From contig CALRFM010000024.1 of NCBI GenBank assembly GCA_943356515.1, forward strand, positions 1-11,459: 11,459 nucleotides of DNA. The letters run 5' to 3'. Origin of the DNA: Patescibacteria group bacterium (GTDB lineage: Bacteria; Patescibacteriota; Microgenomatia; UBA1406; GWC2-37-13). The notes below the pieces were generated by a model. That model saw nothing but the letters and a program-made list of their open reading frames with translations, was not told the DNA's origin and searched no databases. Positions 1-5,773 of the stretch are shown piece by piece. The translations under genes were made by a program, and so were the position numbers. Positions within the stretch are counted from its first letter, which is position 1; each line of letters opens with the position of its first letter.

Positions 1-356
1 GGATCTTCACAATAATAAATAGTAAGGAATCTGGTAATACCACCTTCTGCTACTACTTCGTGAATAATATCTGCGCTCGATAATCCAGACTGTGGCCGCG
101 CTTCGATATTATTTTGGACCATAATGCCCAGTGGTCTTCGTGTTTCCCATTTTGCCTTTGCTTCTTTAGAATACAATTCCCCGTTCAACGGGCACGCTTC
201 GGTGCGTGGTGATATGTCTTCAACTTCTTCTTCACTTCCATAGGTGGGTTTTTGGGAACTCGTAAGGTTAGCTTGCGAGCTCAAAAATGCGTATGATCCT
301 GCTGAGGAGAGGAGATATACTATTACTCCCGCAATAATGATGATATTTTTATTCAT
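1..356 (-). CDS. DUF3048 family secreted/anchored protein (N-terminal part, 3' end beyond window)
   Basis: The first 118 codons are visible, starting from ATG at 356-354; the rest lies left of base 1. Residues about 4-20 form a hydrophobic stretch (IIIIAGVIVYLLSSAG) after a short Asn/Lys start, so this is a signal peptide or membrane anchor. A Ser/Thr/Glu-rich linker follows, then the block ACPLNGELYS and the hallmark of the DUF3048 N-terminal domain: PLGIMVQNN, ARPQSGLSSADII and EVVAEGGITRF. The family (including B. subtilis YerB) is extracytoplasmic and of unknown biochemical function. The Cys before PLNG and the Cys in IYYCED could be a pair, but that is inference. There is no Shine-Dalgarno at a normal distance (an AAGAGG lies 18 nt upstream). 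A TACAAT at 368-373 (minus) would give a leader of only a few bases. The gene is divergent from the small-gene pair at 414-776. Confidence 0.9.
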   Translation of the reverse strand, partial: MNKNIIIIAGVIVYLLSSAGSYAFLSSQANLTSSQKPTYGSEEEVEDISPRTEACPLNGELYSKEAKAKWETRRPLGIMVQNNIEARPQSGLSSADIIHEVVAEGGITRFLTIYYCED

Positions 357-378
357 GTATGTTGATCATTGTAACCTC

Positions 379-407
379 TTGCATATACCGTGTCAATATG
401 TTTAAAT
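379..407 (+). promoter_or_regulatory. candidate promoter for the small-gene pair
   Basis: TTGCAT (379-384) and TTAAAT (402-407) are separated by 17 bp, and TTAAAT ends 6 nt before the ATG at 414, as expected for a leaderless transcript. The matches to TTGACA/TATAAT are only partial (3/6 and 4/6). The call leans on spacing and on the same -10-to-ATG distance being used elsewhere in the window. Confidence 0.35.
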
Positions 408-413
408 GTCTGC

Positions 414-566
414 ATGCTTGAATCTGATATAGTGTTCTTTAAGAAAGATTTTAATCGGAGCGTGATTCTTACTGTAATTATTCTCATAAGTATAGTAAGC
501 TTATATGGATTACAAGCAAGGGGGCTCATACACATTACAGATCTCATTACCATTTCATCACAATAG
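414..566 (+). CDS. small single-pass membrane protein, 50 aa, hypothetical
   Basis: ATG at 414 opens a 50-codon frame ending in TAG at 564-566. The peptide has a charged start (MLESDIVFFKKDFNRS), then one hydrophobic helix at about residues 17-31 (VILTVIILISIVSLYG), then a short polar/hydrophobic tail. The positive residues before the helix (K10, K11, R15) suggest the N-terminus is inside. This charged-start, one-helix plan is common in small hypothetical proteins of CPR genomes, but I cannot name a family. It lies 18 nt upstream of the 63-aa gene on the same strand, and that gap holds a strong Shine-Dalgarno, so the two look like an operon. No Shine-Dalgarno precedes this gene; a TTAAAT 6 nt upstream could make it leaderless. 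GTG codons at 432 or 462 are alternative starts. The frame may be chance, but its amphipathic order and position argue for a real gene. Confidence 0.55.
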   Translation: MLESDIVFFKKDFNRSVILTVIILISIVSLYGLQARGLIHITDLITISSQ

Positions 567-568
567 TT

Positions 569-577
569 AGGAGGTGA
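569..577 (+). promoter_or_regulatory. strong Shine-Dalgarno (AGGAGGTGA)
   Basis: AGGAGGTGA is a near-perfect complement to the 16S 3' end, with its GGAGG core 10 nt before the ATG at 585. It is the only strong ribosome binding site in the window and fixes the start of the 63-aa gene. It sits between the stop of the 50-aa frame and the next ATG, as expected for the second gene of a transcript in an organism whose first genes are leaderless. Confidence 0.85.
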
Positions 578-584
578 ATACAAC

Positions 585-776
585 ATGGATATACAATTTT
601 ATGATGTTAAGAATCGACAAAAAGTTTCTGTTAAATCATCTGAAGTAGAAAGAGTAACATTTGAACGAACCACCAAAAACGGTTCAACTCAAACACGATA
701 CGCAGTAAAAGCAGTAAAAGACGGCGTTAAGCTGATGAAGTTCGTAAGTAAAGATATGTACGACAGCTTGGCATAA
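585..776 (+). CDS. small conserved-looking protein, 63 aa, unknown function
   Basis: This is a 63-aa soluble, basic peptide with no signal or membrane segment. It opens with FYDVKNRQKVSV, continues through an alternating beta-like stretch with FERTTKNG and TRYAVKAVKDG, and ends with LMKFVSKDMYDSLA. The pattern of short strands, a basic turn and a short terminal helix suggests a small beta-rich domain, perhaps nucleic-acid or ribosome binding; that is inference from composition only. I do not recognise a named family. The start is set by AGGAGGTGA 7 nt before the ATG. It probably shares a transcript with the 50-aa membrane peptide upstream. The gene ends facing the cytidylyltransferase gene, with a 46-bp spacer containing two inverted repeats. 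Confidence 0.78.
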   Translation: MDIQFYDVKNRQKVSVKSSEVERVTFERTTKNGSTQTRYAVKAVKDGVKLMKFVSKDMYDSLA

Positions 777-783
777 GGAAAGA

Positions 784-831
784 ATGAATAGTATTCATAC
801 AAATATGAGTCAGTTATCTGGCTTATATTTG
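784..831. terminator. two AT-rich inverted repeats between convergent genes; possible bidirectional terminator
   Basis: ATGAATA-G-TATTCAT (784-798) is a perfect 15-bp palindrome. Just after it, CAAATATGAG (800-809) pairs with CTTATATTTG (822-831) with one mismatch across a 12-nt loop. The second stem overlaps the stop codon of the minus-strand gene. The location between convergent genes fits a terminator. The stems are AT-rich and no clean U-tract follows in either direction, so this is tentative. Confidence 0.35.
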
Positions 832-1290
832 TTGTGCAATAGTAGTCGTTGAATAGTCTGAAAGTAACCCCGTTACTATTTGTATCCTTCCACCAATTTG
901 TTCCAACTGCTTCTTTTTATTTTCAGCTTGACCATCTCCTTCTGTGATAGCAACAACGTTTGGCTTAATGGTTGTTACCATCTGCGAGTATTGCGTATCA
1001 CTGGTAAAATAAGGAAGAAGTAATACCGCGTCGACACTGCGCAGTTCAGATAGTATTTCTGCACGGTGTTCTTGGGTGTGTATGGGTTTGCGATGTTTGT
1101 GCTTGATAATATATTCATCTGATTCAAGAGCAACGAGCAAAAATGAGTTGGGGAGCTTTGCATTTTTTAGAAACGTGATGTGGCCATAATGAAGAAGGTC
1201 AAAGCATCCGCCTACTAAGATAAGCTCTTTTTCCTCTCTTTGAGCCAGATGCATAGTTACATCGGCGTATTTCCATATTGCTGGTTTCAT
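823..1290 (-). CDS. cytidylyltransferase-family nucleotidyltransferase (RfaE-C/TagD/RibL-like)
   Basis: A 155-aa single-domain nucleotidyltransferase of the HxGH superfamily. Residues 27-37 (GGCFDLLHYGH) are the nucleotide-binding GxFDxxHxGH signature. RKPIHTQEHR (67-76) is the region that contacts the nucleotide phosphates. YSTTTI (146-151) takes the place of the usual IS(S/T)TxI motif. The family transfers CMP or AMP from CTP/ATP to a phosphorylated substrate; members include glycerol-3-phosphate cytidylyltransferase, the HldE/RfaE C-terminal domain and archaeal FAD synthetase. The substrate here cannot be told. The length is normal for a stand-alone domain. The ATG at 1290 has no Shine-Dalgarno but sits 6 nt after an extended -10 (TGATATAAT), so it is probably leaderless. 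It is divergent from the DUF4012 gene with only 15 bp between start codons. An envelope-sugar or lipid-head-group role is plausible but inferred. Confidence 0.9.
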   Translation of the reverse strand: MKPAIWKYADVTMHLAQREEKELILVGGCFDLLHYGHITFLKNAKLPNSFLLVALESDEYIIKHKHRKPIHTQEHRAEILSELRSVDAVLLLPYFTSDTQYSQMVTTIKPNVVAITEGDGQAENKKKQLEQIGGRIQIVTGLLSDYSTTTIAQQI

Positions 1291-1298
1291 AATACAAT
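1270..1298 (+). promoter_or_regulatory. promoter for DUF4012 gene, leaderless
   Basis: TTTCCA (1270-1275) and TACAAT (1293-1298) are 17 bp apart. TACAAT ends 7 nt before the ATG at 1306. This -10 overlaps the opposing TATAAT by 2 bp, so the two promoters probably exclude each other. It also supports 1306 rather than the in-frame ATG at 1240 as the true start. Confidence 0.55.
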
Positions 1299-1305
1299 TA
1301 TATCA
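1297..1305 (-). promoter_or_regulatory. extended -10 promoter (TGATATAAT), leaderless
   Basis: Read on the minus strand, TGATATAAT is a perfect TATAAT with an upstream TGn extension, followed by exactly 6 nt and then the ATG of the cytidylyltransferase. No good -35 is seen, as is usual for extended -10 promoters. Transcription would begin at or next to the start codon. Confidence 0.65.
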
Positions 1306-3591
1306 ATGAACAAGAAAAATATACTTACTGCTGAATTTGACACGTCACGACAAAAAGTTCTTATCGTTGGCACCGGAGCCGCCACTTTTTCACAACTTCT
1401 CAAACACAAGCTTGCAGGCTGTAGTGTGCACCGGAAAGAATCGTATAAGGGCCAAGAGGATTGTGAAGCATATGATGTGATATTTTTTATTGATTACCGC
1501 AGTATTATTCTTTCAGAATTTAAAGAATACCAACACAAAAAATTTGTTTTTATTTTTTCACATGGTTACGACGATGCTCAAACACTCAGTTCATATGCGT
1601 ACGATCATGGGCTTCATCAGGTAAAAATTATCTACTTGCAAACATCTCCTGCGTTTTATGAAAAAGATATCGACACCCTTTTATGGTTCTCATTTTCACC
1701 AACAGAAGACATATATCTTCATCTCTATCACCCAGAAAAACATATCCCAGAACAACCCAACAAGAAAATTCGGGAGAAAAAGAAGGTTAAACTGACTATG
1801 AAATCAGTGGTGCTTGTTGGGTTACTATTCCTCATCACAGCGCACTTACTATTTGTGCCACCGCTTCTTATGGCATCGTATTGGCACTACCGAGCAGTTG
1901 CGACCATGAAGACATCTCCCCAAACAAGCAATACATATGTCAGCAAAGCACGGGGAGCGCTCGATGTAACGCAAAGTTTGTACATATTTTCTCAACCCGT
2001 ATTTCACTTTCTTTCTATTGCACTTCCCGTTGAAGATATGCTTGCCTTGAATGAATCTACCAATCAAGTATTACAAGCGGCTACACGGTTGCAGCAACAG
2101 GGATCGTTGGTGTATGAAGGTATATTTGATACTAATAAGACTCATCAACAAGTGCAAGAGTTGAAAGCAACGATAACGAGCATGCAGAAAGATATGACAA
2201 TACTTACAGAGAACTTGGCTATCATTCATCTCAAATTACCGCAATGGAACGATGCACTCAAACAAGCCAAAGTTGATATTTTAAACTATATGGATGCGCT
2301 TACGCTTGCAGAAACGCTTACTCCACACTTAGACACCCTTCTTGCAGAAGGCGGCAAAAAACAATACCTCCTGCTCTTTGCAAACAATATGGAACTTCGA
2401 CCTGGTGGCGGATTTATTGGATCGTTTGCAACAGTCAACGTGCACGATTACACGATTGATACCATTGAGGTGTATGATGTGTATGACGCAGACGGCCAGC
2501 TCAAAGAGCCTACTGAGCCGCCCGCTCCTATTGGAGAGATATTGAATCAGCCTTATTGGTTTGTGCGTGACTCTGCGTTTACGGGGGACTTTGTTTATAA
2601 TTTTAAAGAAGCTGAAATACTTCTTGAGCAAGAAATTAAAGCAGGACCATTTGATGGCGGATTATTGGTTACCACAACCGCTGTTCAAGAATTACTTTCA
2701 GCAGTAGAAGCGCTGTATATCCCAGATTTTCAAGAAACCATAACACATGATAATTTTTATATTAAAGCTCAACTCTACGCTGAAGATGGCTTTTTTCCCG
2801 GTTCACGGCAGAAAAGGAGCTTTCTTTCAAGCGTCATGGATCAGCTGCTTTTGGGGTTACCAGATGTATCTACCGTAGATTTGGTCCAAGCGCTTGAGCG
2901 GAGCCTTAACACAAAGCAAATGGTGATATATAGCAAAAACCCCAGCTTGCAACAAGTCCTTGAACAACATTACTGGGCAGGTCGAACACTCAAGCCAAGC
3001 TGCACTATTGCCGACGCGCTTCACTGTATTCCCGATTATATTATGCCGCTTGACGCCAATTTAGGAGTAAACAAAGCTAACTTTTTTGTGTCTCGACCAA
3101 TGAGTCTTAAGGTGGCCATAGATGAGTTGGGAACCATCACGAACACCGCCACACTCACCTATACAAATGACTCTTTAGAAGGAGTGTTTCCTGGTGGAAC
3201 GTACAAAAATTACTTCCAACTCATGATTCCACCCAATGCACAAGTGAAGCAGATTACCATAGATGATGTACCGGTCGAGGAATTTGATGAAACCAATTTG
3301 GAATACAAGATTATTGGTTTTTTGGTTGAAGTACCCGTGCAAAACACCAAGGTTGTTATAGTGACCTATACCCTTCCTACGACTTTAGTGCAAGGTGACG
3401 GTGTATACCAGCTTATCTTTCAAAAACAGATTGGCTCAGAGAATGCCAATCTTACCTTTACTTTTGAGCACCCCGACAGTATTTCTGTTACCCGACATAA
3501 TCTTTCTCCTCTTGCTAAGGGTGAAAACATCCTCTATAATACCTCAATCTCATCGGACAAGATATTTCTGATAGAATTTTCTAAAAAGTAA
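1306..3591 (+). CDS. DUF4012 domain-containing membrane protein
   Basis: A 761-aa protein. Residues about 15-130 look like a Rossmann-type alpha/beta region (KVLIVGTGAATFSQLL, then DVIFFIDYRS and KFVFIFSHG). A basic stretch (KKIREKKKVK, 153-162) precedes one membrane helix (about 166-190). A coiled-coil-prone region (about 240-330) follows. The DUF4012 domain then begins around 340, with the signature NNMELRPGGGFIGSF (360-374) and WFVRDSAFTGDF (418-429). The C-terminal 130 residues are a beta-rich module with the block EGVFPGGTYKNYFQL. The topology implies a cytoplasmic N-domain and a large outside domain. DUF4012 proteins are frequent in CPR bacteria and Actinobacteria, with no proven activity; an envelope or surface-polymer role is inferred. 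I place the start at ATG 1306, not the in-frame ATG at 1240, because the earlier start overlaps the divergent gene by 51 bases and lies upstream of the promoter. The L25 gene follows after 1 base. Confidence 0.92.
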   Translation: MNKKNILTAEFDTSRQKVLIVGTGAATFSQLLKHKLAGCSVHRKESYKGQEDCEAYDVIFFIDYRSIILSEFKEYQHKKFVFIFSHGYDDAQTLSSYAYDHGLHQVKIIYLQTSPAFYEKDIDTLLWFSFSPTEDIYLHLYHPEKHIPEQPNKKIREKKKVKLTMKSVVLVGLLFLITAHLLFVPPLLMASYWHYRAVATMKTSPQTSNTYVSKARGALDVTQSLYIFSQPVFHFLSIALPVEDMLALNESTNQVLQAATRLQQQGSLVYEGIFDTNKTHQQVQELKATITSMQKDMTILTENLAIIHLKLPQWNDALKQAKVDILNYMDALTLAETLTPHLDTLLAEGGKKQYLLLFANNMELRPGGGFIGSFATVNVHDYTIDTIEVYDVYDADGQLKEPTEPPAPIGEILNQPYWFVRDSAFTGDFVYNFKEAEILLEQEIKAGPFDGGLLVTTTAVQELLSAVEALYIPDFQETITHDNFYIKAQLYAEDGFFPGSRQKRSFLSSVMDQLLLGLPDVSTVDLVQALERSLNTKQMVIYSKNPSLQQVLEQHYWAGRTLKPSCTIADALHCIPDYIMPLDANLGVNKANFFVSRPMSLKVAIDELGTITNTATLTYTNDSLEGVFPGGTYKNYFQLMIPPNAQVKQITIDDVPVEEFDETNLEYKIIGFLVEVPVQNTKVVIVTYTLPTTLVQGDGVYQLIFQKQIGSENANLTFTFEHPDSISVTRHNLSPLAKGENILYNTSISSDKIFLIEFSKK
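3569..3577 (+). promoter_or_regulatory. possible internal extended -10 (TGATAGAAT) for the L25 gene
   Basis: TGATAGAAT matches an extended -10 at 5/6 of the hexamer. It lies inside the last codons of the DUF4012 gene, 15 nt before the L25 ATG. It would let L25 be transcribed apart from the envelope gene upstream. No -35 is evident, so it may be chance. Confidence 0.3.
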
Positions 3592-3592
3592 C

Positions 3593-4345
3593 ATGAACAA
3601 AACAGACAAGCCAAAACAGATCAAACTCGAAGCAAAACCTCGCACTATTTTTGGTAAGGCTAATAAGTCACATCGAAAAGAAGGCTTTTTGCCAGGAAAC
3701 ATCTATGGAAAAGATTTTGAATCTGCATCGATATCAGTGAGTATGAATGATTTCACGATCACCTTCAAACAAGCAGGAGAAACATCAGTCGTATACATAC
3801 AACTCGATGGAAAAGAAATTCCTACCCTCATAAGTGATATTGATTATCACCCAGTAACAGAAACCATACTTCATGTTGGCTTTCGAAAAGTAAATTTGAA
3901 ACAAAAGATTGAAGCACAAGTTCCGTTTTCCTTTATTGGTGAATCTGAAGCTGTTGAAAAGAAGCATGGGGTTCTCCTAACTCAAGCCGAACATGTAACG
4001 GTAAATGCACTTCCCGCAAATATTCCCAGTGAGATAGAAATCGATCTTTCAAAGCTTACAGAGATTGGTGATTCTATTCGTGTTTCTGATCTTCCAACAT
4101 CTGATAGTTACCAAATATTAGATGACCCAGAAAAAACTATCGTATCTATAACTGAACACAAAGAAGAAGAAATAGAGCCAGAAACTACCTCTGTAGAGCC
4201 TGAGATCACCGGTGAAGCTCTCAAAGCTGAAGGATCCGCGTCTGACGCGGCTAACGCTGAAAGGTCGGATCAAGGAGAGAAGACCGCGTCAAACCCTTCG
4301 ACAAGCTCAGGGCAGGCATCGACTAACAGAGAAGAAAAAAAATAG
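3593..4345 (+). CDS. rplY: 50S ribosomal protein L25 (Ctc/TL5 type)
   Basis: L25 binds 5S rRNA in the large ribosomal subunit. The 250-aa product has the N-terminal 5S-binding domain (about residues 9-100: LEAKPRTIFGKANKSHRKEG, then PGNIYGK and the block DIDYHPVTETILHVGFRKV). The C-terminal beta domain of CTC/TL5 proteins follows (about 101-187: AQVPFSFIGES, GVLL, IPSEIEIDLSKL, GDSIRVSDL). After residue 188 there is a long acidic, low-complexity tail (EHKEEEIEPETTSVEPE) reaching residue 250. The final part (about 212-245) is encoded by GC-richer repeat DNA and reads SASDAA...NPSTSSGQAS. The family normally ends soon after the second domain or with a short acidic tail, so this tail is long. 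The gene starts 1 base after the DUF4012 stop, without a Shine-Dalgarno, so translation may be coupled or an internal promoter used. aspS follows after 16 bases. Confidence 0.95.
   Translation: MNKTDKPKQIKLEAKPRTIFGKANKSHRKEGFLPGNIYGKDFESASISVSMNDFTITFKQAGETSVVYIQLDGKEIPTLISDIDYHPVTETILHVGFRKVNLKQKIEAQVPFSFIGESEAVEKKHGVLLTQAEHVTVNALPANIPSEIEIDLSKLTEIGDSIRVSDLPTSDSYQILDDPEKTIVSITEHKEEEIEPETTSVEPEITGEALKAEGSASDAANAERSDQGEKTASNPSTSSGQASTNREEKK
4236..4317 (+). repeat. GC-richer composite repeat inserted in the L25 tail (STSSGQA-type)
   Basis: CCGCGTC-T-GACGCGG (4236-4250) is a perfect 15-bp palindrome. CCGCGTC recurs at 4284-4290. It is followed by CTTCGACAAGCTCAGGGC (4296-4313), flanked by CCCT/AGGG. 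This last core encodes STSSGQA in the L25 frame and LRQAQGR in the frame below. From memory, the same core and the peptides STSSGQA, DKLRAG and LRQAQGR recur across proteins of many CPR and other environmental genomes, as expected of a dispersed REP-like repeat. The insertion keeps the reading frame open and is plainly richer in GC than the surrounding gene. Confidence 0.7.
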
Positions 4346-4346
4346 G

Positions 4347-4352
4347 TATACT
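4347..4352 (+). promoter_or_regulatory. candidate -10 (TATACT) for aspS
   Basis: TATACT matches TATAAT at 5/6 and lies 9 nt before the aspS ATG at 4362, immediately after the L25 stop. CTAACA (4323-4328), 18 bp upstream, is a partial -35. It could give a 1-3 nt leader. There is no Shine-Dalgarno. Confidence 0.4.
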
Positions 4353-4361
4353 ATCTGCTAT

Positions 4362-5762
4362 ATGAAAGATTTATTTGTAAAAGACACTCCCTTACATATT
4401 GATAATGAAATTGAACTTCTTGGTTGGGTAGAAACTAAACGAGATCACAAGAAAATAATCTTCCTCGATATTCGAGACAGAACTGGCATTGTGCAAGTAG
4501 TTGGCGATACCAGACTTGCAGATGTATCTACCGAAGACGTAGTAAAAATAACAGGCAAGGTCAAAAAACGGCCTGAGCGACTTATAAACCCAAAGATTGT
4601 AACCGGTGAGATAGAAATTGAAATGACTAATATAGAAATAATAAGTAAAGCCGCTCCTCTGCCTATTCCCATAGATACCGACGGATATGAAATAGACGAA
4701 GAAGCACGGTTCAAATACAGATATTTAGATTTGAGACGAGCTCGTATGACACGAAACCTTGTGCTTCGCTCTCAAACCCTGATGTTTATTCGTAACTTTC
4801 TTACAAAGAAATCATTTATTGAAGTTGAAACGCCTATATTAACTAAGACAACGCCAGAAGGTGCACGTGATTTTTTGGTACCTTCTCGGTTGAAAAAGGG
4901 TCAATTCTATGCCCTTCCTCAATCTCCACAGCAATACAAACAGCTTCTTATGGTTGCTGGTATTGAACGGTATTTTCAGATAGCTCGTTGTTTTAGAGAT
5001 GAAGATCCTCGTAAAGATCGCGCCTACGGTGAATTTACCCAACTTGACATAGAAATGTCTTTTGTTACCCAAGAAGACATCATGTCTCTTACAGAAGACC
5101 TGTTCACTTCAATGGTCAAAGAGCTTTTTCCCGATAAGAAAATCTCCCAAACTCCGTGGCCTCGCTTGAGTCATTCTGAAGTAATGAAGAAATATGGCAC
5201 CGACAAGCCAGATTTACGCAAAGACACAAATGACCCGAGTGAGCTTGCCTTCTCTTGGACTATAGATTTTCCCTTATTTACCGAGCAATCAGATGAAGAT
5301 TTCTATCATGGTTCGGGAAAGGCAAAATTTGCTCCGTCTCACCATATGTTTACTGCCCCCCACCCTGATGATGTTACGTTACTCGAGACCGACCCCATGA
5401 AGGTTCGTGGCCAACAACATGACTTGATACTCAACGGATTTGAAGTGGGTGGTGGAAGTATTCGTATTCATGATTCAAAAATACAAACCAAAGTATTTGA
5501 CCTTATTGGATTTTCCAAAGATCAGCAAAAACAATTTGCACACATGCTTGAAGCATTTAGTTACGGCGTCCCGCCTCATGGCGGGATTGCCCCAGGTATA
5601 GACAGATTACTTATGGCACTTTTGGGTGAACCATCGGTGCGAGAGCTTATTGCGTTTCCCGCTTCCTCTGGAGGAAAAATAGCCGTTATGGACGGGCCAT
5701 CTAAAGCTACAGACGAACAACTTGCAGAGCTGGGGATAAGGACAATAGAGGTTGACAATTAA
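4362..5762 (+). CDS. aspS: aspartyl-tRNA synthetase, bacterial type without GAD insertion
   Basis: A class II synthetase that charges tRNA-Asp (and perhaps tRNA-Asn) with aspartate in the cytoplasm. The OB-fold anticodon-binding domain is residues 1-95 (ELLGWVETKRDHKK, FLDIRDRTGIVQVV). The catalytic core follows: KYRYLDLRR (118-126), TPEGARDFLVPSR (164-176), the aspartate-binding PQSPQQYKQLLM, motif 2 FRDEDPRKDRAYGEFTQLD (211-229) and motif 3 GIAPGIDRL (408-416). At 466 aa it is well short of the usual bacterial length near 590. The missing part is the GAD insertion: KYGTDKPDLRKD (277-288) passes almost directly to FSWTIDFPLF (297-306). His29 in KRDHKK matches, from memory, the His seen in non-discriminating bacterial AspRS. 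I choose ATG 4362 because the in-frame ATG at 4212 lies inside L25 and adds repeat-derived residues. It is followed 11 bases later by the carboxypeptidase gene. Confidence 0.97.
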   Translation: MKDLFVKDTPLHIDNEIELLGWVETKRDHKKIIFLDIRDRTGIVQVVGDTRLADVSTEDVVKITGKVKKRPERLINPKIVTGEIEIEMTNIEIISKAAPLPIPIDTDGYEIDEEARFKYRYLDLRRARMTRNLVLRSQTLMFIRNFLTKKSFIEVETPILTKTTPEGARDFLVPSRLKKGQFYALPQSPQQYKQLLMVAGIERYFQIARCFRDEDPRKDRAYGEFTQLDIEMSFVTQEDIMSLTEDLFTSMVKELFPDKKISQTPWPRLSHSEVMKKYGTDKPDLRKDTNDPSELAFSWTIDFPLFTEQSDEDFYHGSGKAKFAPSHHMFTAPHPDDVTLLETDPMKVRGQQHDLILNGFEVGGGSIRIHDSKIQTKVFDLIGFSKDQQKQFAHMLEAFSYGVPPHGGIAPGIDRLLMALLGEPSVRELIAFPASSGGKIAVMDGPSKATDEQLAELGIRTIEVDN

Positions 5763-5773
5763 TCACTCAAATC

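Noticed and set aside
179..211. Two adjacent small inverted repeats in the DUF3048 gene (CCGTT-C-AACGG and CACGC-TTCGGT-GCGTG)
   Set aside because: They fall in coding sequence, the first in the conserved CPLNG block, with stems of 5 bp; no evidence of a repeat family in this window.
353..586. 77-codon minus-strand open frame across the divergent spacer
   Set aside because: It has no ribosome binding site or family likeness, overlaps the DUF3048 start and covers the promoter and the better-supported 50-aa plus-strand frame.
4212..4361. Longer start for aspS giving a 516-aa protein
   Set aside because: The extra 50 residues lie in another frame of L25 and its repeat tail (LRQAQGR-type residues), and known AspRS proteins start near MKDL at 4362.
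5570..5585. CCCGCC-TCAT-GGCGGG hairpin in aspS
   Set aside because: It lies in the codons just before motif 3 (PPHGGIAPG), which are fixed by protein conservation, and has no U-tract; probably coincidental.
5752..5757. Perfect TTGACA -35 box at the end of aspS
   Set aside because: A matching -10 would fall around the carboxypeptidase start codon or inside the gene, and no TATAAT-like hexamer is found at the right spacing.
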